From: Candidatus Saccharibacteria bacterium RIFCSPHIGHO2_12_FULL_47_16b
GTDB lineage: Bacteria > Patescibacteriota > Saccharimonadia > Saccharimonadales > UBA10212
Assembly (NCBI GenBank): GCA_001790525.1
Contig: MGCU01000029.1
Span: forward strand, 3,921 to 45,211
DNA length: 41,291 nt
Direction of reading: 5' to 3'
The notes under the pieces are model-generated. The model was not told the DNA's origin, searched no databases, and saw only the letters and a list, made by a program, of their open reading frames with translations. A program made the position numbers and the translations under genes. This document shows, in pieces, positions 19,290 through 26,877 of this stretch (within the stretch, counting starts at the first letter, position 1; every line of letters starts with the position of its first letter).

Positions 19290-19661
19290 TTATTTTTCTA
19301 ACTCATCTATACGTCGGTGGTCCAGTCCGTAATAATGGGCTACTTCATGCCAAATTGTGTGACGGACGTTTTGCTTCAGTTCTTCTACATTCCGGCTGAT
19401 GGCTTCCAGCGGCAATTTAAAGAGCGTGATTTTATCGGGCAATAGTTTGGTGGCGCCACCGCGTGATGGCAGTGGCGTGCCTTCATACAGACCGAACAAT
19501 GTGTGACCGTCTGCTAGCTTTAGCTGCTGACGTTGAACGGGAGTTGGTTCATCTTCAATAATAAAGGCAACGTTCTTCAGATACTTTTGGTAAAGTTCGG
19601 GAATGCCGTCGATGGCTTCGGCGACTATTTTCTCAAACTGCTTACGGCTTAAGCTTTGCAT
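19290..19661 (-). CDS. Zincin-like metallopeptidase (PF06262-type)
   Basis: 123 aa; HTIWHEVAHYYGLDHRRIDELEK (HExxH...H), KITLFKLPLE. Confidence 0.88.
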   Translation of the reverse strand: MQSLSRKQFEKIVAEAIDGIPELYQKYLKNVAFIIEDEPTPVQRQQLKLADGHTLFGLYEGTPLPSRGGATKLLPDKITLFKLPLEAISRNVEELKQNVRHTIWHEVAHYYGLDHRRIDELEK

Positions 19662-19697
19662 AGTTTAATCTTAGCAAGTTGTTATTATTAAACTATG
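19659..19697. promoter_or_regulatory. Divergent start region framed by a perfect 11-bp inverted repeat including both start codons
   Basis: CATAGTTTAAT (19659-19669), 17-nt centre, ATTAAACTATG (19687-19697). Confidence 0.6.
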
Positions 19698-20270
19698 CGC
19701 TGGCGGCTTGGTTGGTTAGTAATTTCACTGCTGGTTGTCGTCATCGGTATTATAATTGTGATAGTCAATAAAGACTCGGGAGGTAAAAAGATGGACAATC
19801 AACCGCCGGCTACCAGCACTTCACTAGCCCTAAGTTCATCGGCTTTTAGCGATAATCAGCCAATTCCGGTCCAATATACCTGTAAGGGTGAAAACGTCAA
19901 TCCGCCACTGGCCATTAGCGATGTGCCGGCCGAAGCTAAAGCGCTAGCACTAATTGTCCACGATCCCGATGCCGTCAGTGGTGATTTTGTTCACTGGTTA
20001 ATGTGGGACATACCGCTCGCCACGACTAGTATCAACGCCAACACTGTTCCAGTTGGTGCGGTTCAAGGTCAAAACGACGGCGGCCAAAGCCAATACATGG
20101 GTCCCTGCCCGCCGGCCAGCACCGGCACTCACCGCTACATGTTTAAACTTTATGCCTTGGATACTATCTTGAATTTACCGGCCGGAAGTGAACGACCGGT
20201 GCTCGAACAAGCCATGCAAGGCCACGTCCTGGCCAAAACTACCCTAACTGGATTATTCGCTAGTCAATAG
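19695..20270 (+). CDS. PEBP / YbhB-YbcL family (Raf kinase inhibitor-like) protein with N-terminal TM
   Basis: FSDNQPIPVQYTCKGENVNPPLAISDVPAEAKALALIVHDPDAVSGDFVHWLMWDIP; GPCPPASTGTHRYMFKLYALD. Confidence 0.95.
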   Translation: MRWRLGWLVISLLVVVIGIIIVIVNKDSGGKKMDNQPPATSTSLALSSSAFSDNQPIPVQYTCKGENVNPPLAISDVPAEAKALALIVHDPDAVSGDFVHWLMWDIPLATTSINANTVPVGAVQGQNDGGQSQYMGPCPPASTGTHRYMFKLYALDTILNLPAGSERPVLEQAMQGHVLAKTTLTGLFASQ

Positions 20271-20751
20271 GCTCATAAGCCACGTGACACATCCCTCTTC
20301 CCGTACATTGAGTGTATTTTTGATGATAATCTTCGGCTGGATAAAATTGATCGGCTGGCTCTAGAGTCGTGACAATTCGGCCATGAAATTGTGATTTGTT
20401 CAGCTCATCCAAGATTTTTTGAGCTTTCTTTTTCTGGGTGACATTAGAGTAAAAAATAGCCGAGCGATATTGGTCGCCAACATCTGGACCTTGTCGGTTT
20501 AACTGCGTTGGGTTATGGATCCGGAAGAAATGTCTAACCAGAGTTTCATAACTGACTTTCTTAGTATCAAAAACAATTTTTACGGCTTCGGCGTGGCCGC
20601 TCGTATGGCTACAAACTTGTTTATAAGTTGGATTTTTGGTATGCCCGCCGCTGTAACCAACAACGGTTTTGATAACGCCCGGTACCATATCAAAAAAGTA
20701 CTGGACGCCCCAAAAACATCCCGCCGCAAAAATCGCTTTCTGACTAGTCAT
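20260..20751 (-). CDS. msrA: Peptide methionine sulfoxide reductase A
   Basis: AIFAAGCFWGVQYFFDMVPGVIKTVVGYSGGHTKNPTYKQVCSHTSGHAEAVKI; 3' end overlaps the PEBP gene by 11 bp. Confidence 0.97.
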   Translation of the reverse strand: MTSQKAIFAAGCFWGVQYFFDMVPGVIKTVVGYSGGHTKNPTYKQVCSHTSGHAEAVKIVFDTKKVSYETLVRHFFRIHNPTQLNRQGPDVGDQYRSAIFYSNVTQKKKAQKILDELNKSQFHGRIVTTLEPADQFYPAEDYHQKYTQCTGRGMCHVAYEPID

Positions 20752-21541
20752 TTAAATCCCTTTGGCGGAAGCTTAAGAATGATAGCAAGATTAAAAGACC
20801 GACGACGCCAACTAAAACCGATGCAAAGCGCCAGTTAAAGTTACCTACCAAAACCTCACCTGGCCGGTAGTAATGGTACGGTAAAAGTTTTGCCGGAAGG
20901 CGTAAGGCTCTAACGACGTCATCAAGCGAAGAAACTAAGTAACTGGCTATACCAAACAATGTGGCAATGCCAACGCTGGCGGCTCTGGCCCGCCCATGAG
21001 CCGCTACCAAAAAGGCGATGCTGGCAAAAATTAAGGCCAACAACGTCGCCAGTAAGGTGGCTAAAATGATGCGGTCAAAGGCAACCGGTAGCTTGACCAG
21101 ACGACAAACAATCACAGCTGTAACCATGGCCACCAAACTAACAGTCAAAACAATAATCAGCCCGGCTAGAGCTTTACCAGCCAGTAACTTACTTCTGGAA
21201 ATGGGGCGTGATAATAGGATTTCCAGAGTGCCCTGCTCTTCCTCCTTAGCAATTAAGCTGCTGGCTAAGCCAATCGCTAATATGCTTAAAAGTAGCGGCA
21301 GTAAAAGATAATACAACCTAGCGCTAAGAAAGCCTTCGGGCGTCAGAAAATTGCCGGTATCAGAAAATAGTGCCCGGGCCGCAGTTGGCAATCGATTTAG
21401 AATTTCGTTGACTTGGGCGGCTTGGTCACGAAACGAAGCATAGAAACCCAAAGACAGGACAATGAAAGCCGCCACCCCCAAACACCACCATAAAGTTGAC
21501 CATCGCCGCTGCCAAAAAGTCCAATGCAAAACTGACCACAT
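20744..21541 (-). CDS. ABC-2 type transporter permease
   Basis: MWSVLHWTFWQRRWSTLWWCLGVAAFIVLSL..., EEEQGTLEILLSRPISRSKLLAGKAL; start moved from 21577 to the SD-preceded ATG at 21541. Confidence 0.88.
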   Translation of the reverse strand: MWSVLHWTFWQRRWSTLWWCLGVAAFIVLSLGFYASFRDQAAQVNEILNRLPTAARALFSDTGNFLTPEGFLSARLYYLLLPLLLSILAIGLASSLIAKEEEQGTLEILLSRPISRSKLLAGKALAGLIIVLTVSLVAMVTAVIVCRLVKLPVAFDRIILATLLATLLALIFASIAFLVAAHGRARAASVGIATLFGIASYLVSSLDDVVRALRLPAKLLPYHYYRPGEVLVGNFNWRFASVLVGVVGLLILLSFLSFRQRDLND

Positions 21542-21546
21542 TACAA

Positions 21547-21561
21547 GCTGCCTCCGGCAGC
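21547..21561 (-). promoter_or_regulatory. SD-containing mini-hairpin GCTGCC-GGA-GGCAGC upstream of the ABC permease
   Basis: Perfect 6-bp stem, GGA loop, 5 nt from the ATG at 21541. Confidence 0.6.
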
Positions 21562-21678
21562 ATTTACCATTTGCCATTTACCATTTGCCAAATTATTAAT
21601 CATTGGCCATTTGTAAAGATATTTGGTAAATGATAAATGAAAAATTAATGTGAAATGTGAAATGTCAAATGAGAATTG
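21561..21678. repeat. Intergenic paired heptamer array (core CATTTnn)
   Basis: Left catttac|catttgc|catttac|catttgc (21561-21588); right gtaaatg|ataaatg...tgaaatg|tgaaatg|tcaaatg|agaattg (21626-21678). Confidence 0.9.
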
Positions 21679-21689
21679 GAGTGATGAAG

Positions 21690-22589
21690 TCACGACTGGC
21701 CTCGGTAAAATTTTAGGAATTCTTCTTCTAAATCAGATTCTTTCCTATCAATCGTCCGAACCTCATTTTTTGCTAAGACTCTAAATAGTGGCCGCAAATC
21801 ACCTTTTACTCTGACAGTCGCATGGTGGGCGCTATTACGTGTGAATTTAAGGCCGCTAATTGCTTTAAGTTCGGTTTCTGGCACTGGTGAAGCAAAGGCG
21901 ATATCAAAGACCTTAACCGAACTGGCCACGATATCAGAAATGGATTGTTCCTTTATCAGCCGGCCCTTGCGGATAATGCCAACCCGGTCGCAGACTTTTT
22001 GGACTTCGGTTAGGTTGTGGCTGCTCAAAAAAATAGTCGCTTCTCGGGCCTTGGTTTCACGCAGTAAATCAAAAAATTCCTCTTGCATCAGCGGGTCAAG
22101 TCCGGTAGTTGGCTCATCTAAAATCAGGACCTCGGGTTGAGTCATAAAGGCCTGGATGATAGCTATCTTTTGACGATTGCCGCGCGACAAACTTGATATA
22201 CGCTGTTCTAGTTCCACCCTAAAACGCCGGCACAAGACGTTGACGTAACTTGGGATAGGCGGTCTTCTTAAATCACATAGATAATCCAGTAGCTGCCGGC
22301 CTGTCATCTTCGGATAAAACTCAACTTCGGCCGGTAAATATCCGACTCGATTTTTTATGGCAACCGACTGGGTTAAAGTATCAAGTCCCAGAATCCTGGC
22401 CTCGCCTCGGCTTGGCACAATAAAATTCATCAGTAAACGAATGGTGGTGGTTTTACCGGCGCCATTGGGTCCTAAAAAGCCATAAATTTCGCCGGGCGTG
22501 ATGTTAAGTTCCAGATCGCGCAGGGCAAATTTTTTGGCCCTCTGATAGCGTTTACTTAAACCGTACGAGGTTATCGTAGCAACTCGCAT
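21690..22589 (-). CDS. ABC transporter ATP-binding protein
   Basis: GFLGPNGAGKTTTIRLLMNFIVPSRGEARILG; LSRGNRQKIAIIQAFMTQPEVLILDEPTTGLDPLMQEEF. Confidence 0.95.
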   Translation of the reverse strand: MRVATITSYGLSKRYQRAKKFALRDLELNITPGEIYGFLGPNGAGKTTTIRLLMNFIVPSRGEARILGLDTLTQSVAIKNRVGYLPAEVEFYPKMTGRQLLDYLCDLRRPPIPSYVNVLCRRFRVELEQRISSLSRGNRQKIAIIQAFMTQPEVLILDEPTTGLDPLMQEEFFDLLRETKAREATIFLSSHNLTEVQKVCDRVGIIRKGRLIKEQSISDIVASSVKVFDIAFASPVPETELKAISGLKFTRNSAHHATVRVKGDLRPLFRVLAKNEVRTIDRKESDLEEEFLKFYRGQS

Positions 22590-22609
22590 TGGCTTTTATT
22601 ATAGGCCTT

Positions 22610-24112
22610 TTAAGCTTCGAATCTTAATCGTTTAATCAACCAATCTCGTGGCAAAATTGACAAAAACCAGCCGGCCCGCGGTCCAGAAGTTTTGCCAATC
22701 AAAGCCTTATACAAAGTCTCGAATTTGGCTTTGGCATCGAGGTTAGTAAACTCCAGTTGATAGATGGCTTTATGAAACCACTCGCCGTCAGCGCTTTTTG
22801 GCGCTTTAGCTACTGCGTCCGCTAGCTTGCTTAAGAACTGCATTTCTGGCTCGCTAAAATCGGACTTCTTAACAGCCTTGGATAACTCAAATTTAATAGA
22901 CTCCGGCGCCCAGTTTTTTAGCCAGCCATCAATGTATTTAAGCTCTTTTTTAACTACCGCCTCATCAACTGGCTGCGGACTGGCTCTCTTGATAATATCA
23001 ATGGTCTTATCGATGTCTTTTAGAGCTGATTGATAGGCGGCAACCAAGTGAGAAAATGGCACATTGCTAACTACCCTTTCGAGCTTATTGAGTGATATTT
23101 GGACTAACGGCGAATCGGGCTCGGCGGCGGCCAGCCCGGCAAATTCGTCAATCAGCTGATCGATGTTTTGCTCGTCAAAATAAAGCCTCTTGCTAGGCGG
23201 AAAACGCAACATAAAATAGCGCACGACTTCTGGCGGCAGGACTTTGACTACTTCCGTGGCGCTGATGCCGGTACCGGCACTGGCGCTCATTTTTTTAGTG
23301 TCGCCAGCTCGGTTAACAAAATCATATGGCACTGGTATAGGTCCTTTTTGGCCAAAAATCTCTTTAATAATAGCTAGGCCAGTATCGAATGAACCGCCGG
23401 CCGAGGCATGGTCGCGGCCGGCCGGCTCAATGGCAATTTTAAGCAGCCACCAGCGGGCCGGCCAATCGATTCGCCAGTTTAATTTGGCTTGGCCGTGAGC
23501 GTAACTGATAGTCATAGTTTTGCCTTGAGCATCTTCGTAATCCAGCGTTTTGGCTTTTTCATCAATCGCTAAAAATTTGCGGTTTTTTAGGTAAGTTTCT
23601 TCTATGACCTGCAGCGGCGACCAATGATCATCAAGCTTATGTCCAGACACAGTTTCTAAAATCTGGCGGATCTTGGCTTCATCAGCCAGAGATTTTTCAA
23701 TAGCGGCTGTAAAAAAGCCGGCCCGATATTTTTCATGGGAGCGGATAACTTCCATCTCGACGCCCAAAACTTTGGCCGATTTTAGAAAATCGGCTAGAAA
23801 AAATTCGCCGTAAGAACTCTTCGAGCCGTCGGGCGCCGGAATATCACAAAGGGCTTGGCCTAAATATTTTTCAAATTCGGCCGGCACATTAGCCGGAATT
23901 TTACGTAGGGCATCCAAATCGTCCACGTAGTGGATATGTTTAGCTTGCCGGCCGCGGCGAATTAACTCCAGCCGAATCGCGTCGCAGGTGATAATTTCGC
24001 GTAAATGCCCAAAATGATAAGCACCCGAAGGACTGGCGCCGGATTCAATCAGCACCTCGCCTTTAGGCTGACGGGTTCCCACCTCATCAACAATCTTCGC
24101 AAGCCACTTCAT
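22610..24112 (-). CDS. lysK: Lysyl-tRNA synthetase, class I (archaeal-type)
   Basis: IESGASPSGAYHFGHLREIITCDAIRLELIRRGRQAKHIHYVDDLDALRKIP; KKMSASAGTGISATEVVKVLPPEVVRYFMLR (KMSxS). Start chosen at 24112. Confidence 0.9.
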   Translation of the reverse strand: MKWLAKIVDEVGTRQPKGEVLIESGASPSGAYHFGHLREIITCDAIRLELIRRGRQAKHIHYVDDLDALRKIPANVPAEFEKYLGQALCDIPAPDGSKSSYGEFFLADFLKSAKVLGVEMEVIRSHEKYRAGFFTAAIEKSLADEAKIRQILETVSGHKLDDHWSPLQVIEETYLKNRKFLAIDEKAKTLDYEDAQGKTMTISYAHGQAKLNWRIDWPARWWLLKIAIEPAGRDHASAGGSFDTGLAIIKEIFGQKGPIPVPYDFVNRAGDTKKMSASAGTGISATEVVKVLPPEVVRYFMLRFPPSKRLYFDEQNIDQLIDEFAGLAAAEPDSPLVQISLNKLERVVSNVPFSHLVAAYQSALKDIDKTIDIIKRASPQPVDEAVVKKELKYIDGWLKNWAPESIKFELSKAVKKSDFSEPEMQFLSKLADAVAKAPKSADGEWFHKAIYQLEFTNLDAKAKFETLYKALIGKTSGPRAGWFLSILPRDWLIKRLRFEA

Positions 24113-24116
24113 ACTA

Positions 24117-24202
24117 TTAGTAAATAGCAATTAGTAAATAGAAACTAGTATAAAATGGTCAGCATTATTACTAATTTCTAATTCCTGGTTCCTAATTTCT
24201 AG
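24117..24202. repeat. Intergenic paired heptamer array, 5+5 units in strict register (core nTAGnAA)
   Basis: Left ttagtaa|atagcaa|ttagtaa|atagaaa|ctagtat (24117-24151); right ttactaa|tttctaa|ttcctgg|ttcctaa|tttctag (24168-24202). Confidence 0.92.
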
Positions 24203-24657
24203 CTGATGTGGGTGATTTTGTAGGTAGTGGCTTCGGAGTTGGCGATAGTTACTTTGTCGCCGACTTGCTTGCCCATTAGCTCCGCGCCGATTGGTGATTC
24301 GTCGCTGATTTTACCGCGTAGAGGATCGGCCTCCATGGTGCCAACTACCTGAAACTGGGTGGTTTTGCCGCTAGCACTTTTAAGCCTTACGGTTGAACCT
24401 AGCACCACCTGCCCGTCGGTTTTGGGCTTGCGAATAATCTTAGAGTTATTCAGCACGTTTTCTAATTCCGAAATTCTGGATTCCAATCTGTCCTGTTCTT
24501 CGCGGGTGCTTTGGTATTCGGCATTTTCGCTCAAATCGCCTAGCTCGCGGGTTTGCTTAATTCGTTCAGCAATGGCCGGTCGCTGGCCAATCAATTCATT
24601 GAGCTCGGCTTTGAGCTCGTTTAAACCATCGGCAGTAAAATTGAACGTTTTTTTCAT
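24199..24657 (-). CDS. greA: Transcription elongation factor GreA
   Basis: MKKTFNFTADGLNELKAELNELIGQRPAIAERIKQTRELGDLSENAEYQSTREEQDRLESRISELENVL; an alternative GTG start at 24681 is possible. Confidence 0.96.
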   Translation of the reverse strand: MKKTFNFTADGLNELKAELNELIGQRPAIAERIKQTRELGDLSENAEYQSTREEQDRLESRISELENVLNNSKIIRKPKTDGQVVLGSTVRLKSASGKTTQFQVVGTMEADPLRGKISDESPIGAELMGKQVGDKVTIANSEATTYKITHIS

Positions 24658-24740
24658 GGCTTGATTGATAATCTTTTGCACCTTTCAGGATTTTTAAGCA
24701 CAAACTTATAAAGCACCAAAATTTCGTAACAACTTTATTC

Positions 24741-25988
24741 TTATCGTCTTAAAATGTCAACAATCGAATCGACGGGGACGATTTTGGCGGTTTCTTGTTT
24801 GCGATGTTTGATTTCGTAACCGCCGGCGGCCAGTGATTTTTCGCTAACGACCAGACGAATTGGGGCTCCCAAAAGATCGGCGTCTGCGAACATTTTACCG
24901 GCACTATCTCCCCGGTCATCATATATTACCTCAACGCCAGCGGTTGTCAACTGGTCATAAAGTGCCTCGGCAGACTTTTTAGCTTGACTGCCCGACAGGG
25001 CTATAAGATGAACTTGGTACGGCGCCACAGCTTCTGGCCATACCAGACCTTTATCATCAGCGAACAGCTCAGCAACCACTCCCATTAACCGAGTTATGCC
25101 TATGCCGTAAGAACCAAGAAAAACCGGCTGTTTTTGGCCGGCTTTGTCGCTAAACTGCAGGCCCAGTTGTTCGGCTTTGGTGGTTCCGAAATTAAATATA
25201 TTGCCCACTTCAGCCACTGTCACCTTTTCCAATTTGGCTTTATCCAAACTAAGCGATGAAGCCACTTCATCGCTCATGACTTCAGCGTTGATGGCCCGTT
25301 TTTTAATTTCATCTAGATAAACTGTGTCCTCGCCAGACGCCAGCAAGGTTTGAAATTCATGGCTAAATTGAGTAAAGGCGCCTCCGGACGCAAATGTAAA
25401 GAAGGTTTTGTCGTCGATGCCAATGCGCTTGAAAACCTTATGGTAAGCTTCTATCGCTCGCTGGTAAAATGCTTCATGCTCATCAGCCGTGCGGCTCAGT
25501 GAATACATGTCTTTCATGATAAATTCACGGGTGCGCAAGATTCCGCTTTTGGCCCGGATCTCGTTGCGTAGTTTTGTCTGGAATTGATAGACATAGACCG
25601 GCAGATCACGGTAGCTGGAGATAAAGTTTTTGAGCATATCGACAATTGGCTCTTCGTGCGACCAAGCCAATCCCACCTCGCTGCCATTTCGCAATTTGGA
25701 TTTGAACCAGATATCGACTTCCTTATCGTCCCAACGGTCGGTCTTTTGCCAAAGCTCTTTGCGCTGCAGACTACTCATTTGCAGTTCCTGACCATCGATA
25801 GCATTCATTTCTTCACGAACGATTTGTTTAATCTTTTCGATGACTCTTAACCCAAGCGGTAAAAGCACATACACACCGGCCATCTCTTTATGAATGTAGC
25901 CGGCTTTAATCAAAAGCTTGGCGTTACGGGATTGCTCATCGGCCGGCACCCCGTGGGTGGTCCGCGTAAAAGACTGGGATAACCTCAT
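24741..25988 (-). CDS. proS: Prolyl-tRNA synthetase lacking the INS editing domain
   Basis: MRLSQSFTRTTHGVPADEQSRNAKLLIKAGYIHKEMAGVYVLLPLGLRVIEKI; SHEEPIVDMLKNFISSYRDLPVYVYQFQTKLRNEIRAKSGILRTREFIMKDMYS; GIGITRLMGVVAE. Confidence 0.96.
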   Translation of the reverse strand: MRLSQSFTRTTHGVPADEQSRNAKLLIKAGYIHKEMAGVYVLLPLGLRVIEKIKQIVREEMNAIDGQELQMSSLQRKELWQKTDRWDDKEVDIWFKSKLRNGSEVGLAWSHEEPIVDMLKNFISSYRDLPVYVYQFQTKLRNEIRAKSGILRTREFIMKDMYSLSRTADEHEAFYQRAIEAYHKVFKRIGIDDKTFFTFASGGAFTQFSHEFQTLLASGEDTVYLDEIKKRAINAEVMSDEVASSLSLDKAKLEKVTVAEVGNIFNFGTTKAEQLGLQFSDKAGQKQPVFLGSYGIGITRLMGVVAELFADDKGLVWPEAVAPYQVHLIALSGSQAKKSAEALYDQLTTAGVEVIYDDRGDSAGKMFADADLLGAPIRLVVSEKSLAAGGYEIKHRKQETAKIVPVDSIVDILRR

Positions 25989-26010
25989 TACTTGATTGTA
26001 CAACAATCAA

Positions 26011-26065
26011 GAGGTTCGAGGTTCGAGGTTCGAGATAGCTCTCCACTCTTCGCTCTCCACTCATG
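26011..26065. repeat. Intergenic heptamer array (gaggttc x3; opposed gctctcc|actcttc|gctctcc|actcatg)
   Basis: gaggttc at 26011-26031 exact; second arm 26038-26065 on a 7-nt period. Confidence 0.82.
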
Positions 26066-26852
26066 TGCTGAAATAAACGCTGAAAGCTAGGATATTGTTT
26101 AAACCATGCACCATGATTGGCGCATAAAGCGCGCCGGTTTTTTCGCGCAGATAAACCAAAACCAATGAGAGAACTAAAGTGCTAACGCCGGCCGCCCAAA
26201 GTAAGCCGTCATCGTCAGCGCCGGTTAAAAGATGGGCAGCGCCAAATAAAACGCTGGTGGTAAGACCGGCCACTACAAAACTCCAGCGGGCCCTTAAGGC
26301 GGAAAACAGGTAGCCTCTCATTAATATTTCTTCGCCGAGAGGCGGTAACACCACAAGCGCTACAAAGGCCAGAATTTTATCGGCAGTAAGCGTAACTGTC
26401 TTAAAACCAACATCTTGAGTTTGATCAACGTTATAAGACGGGAAAAGGGCCGTTAAAGAGGCGTTGACTACAACTAGAAGCACGAAGAAGGTGATAAATC
26501 CACCGACCGCCATCTTAAAATCACGGCTCTGCAGTCGCCTACCCCATCCAATATCGGTAAGATTTAATTTGCGTCTTTTCAGTAGCCACAGCACCGAGCC
26601 GATTGCCAGAAGTTCGGCAATCAAAATATAAAAGAACTGGGCAGTAGCTGAATAACCAAGTACCGAAACGGTTGGTGCGCGGCTTAGCCACACGGCTGCA
26701 AAAAGTTCAATTAAGAGAGCAGCGATTATTTGACTAAGCAGAAAGATTAACAAAGCGTTGGCAATCGCCCTAAGCGGATGCCCAAAACTCGCTTTGCTCG
26801 CTGAATTATGAATTATGAATTTAGAATCAGGAACTTTTTTTTCATTCTTCAT
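26061..26852 (-). CDS. CPBP (CAAX-type) intramembrane metalloprotease
   Basis: PPLGEEILMRGYLFSALRARWSFVVAGLTTSVLFGAAHL; multi-TM. The N-terminal ~22 aa are repeat-encoded, so the start is uncertain. Confidence 0.9.
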   Translation of the reverse strand: MKNEKKVPDSKFIIHNSASKASFGHPLRAIANALLIFLLSQIIAALLIELFAAVWLSRAPTVSVLGYSATAQFFYILIAELLAIGSVLWLLKRRKLNLTDIGWGRRLQSRDFKMAVGGFITFFVLLVVVNASLTALFPSYNVDQTQDVGFKTVTLTADKILAFVALVVLPPLGEEILMRGYLFSALRARWSFVVAGLTTSVLFGAAHLLTGADDDGLLWAAGVSTLVLSLVLVYLREKTGALYAPIMVHGLNNILAFSVYFST

Positions 26853-26868
26853 TCTTTATTCGCCATTC
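26803..26868. repeat. Paired heptamer array (core GAATnnn) over the 5' end of the CPBP protease gene
   Basis: Left gaattat|gaattat|gaattta|gaatcag (26803-26830); right ttcattc|ttcattc|tttattc|gccattc (26841-26868). Confidence 0.92.
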
Positions 26869-26877
26869 TGGTTTTTG

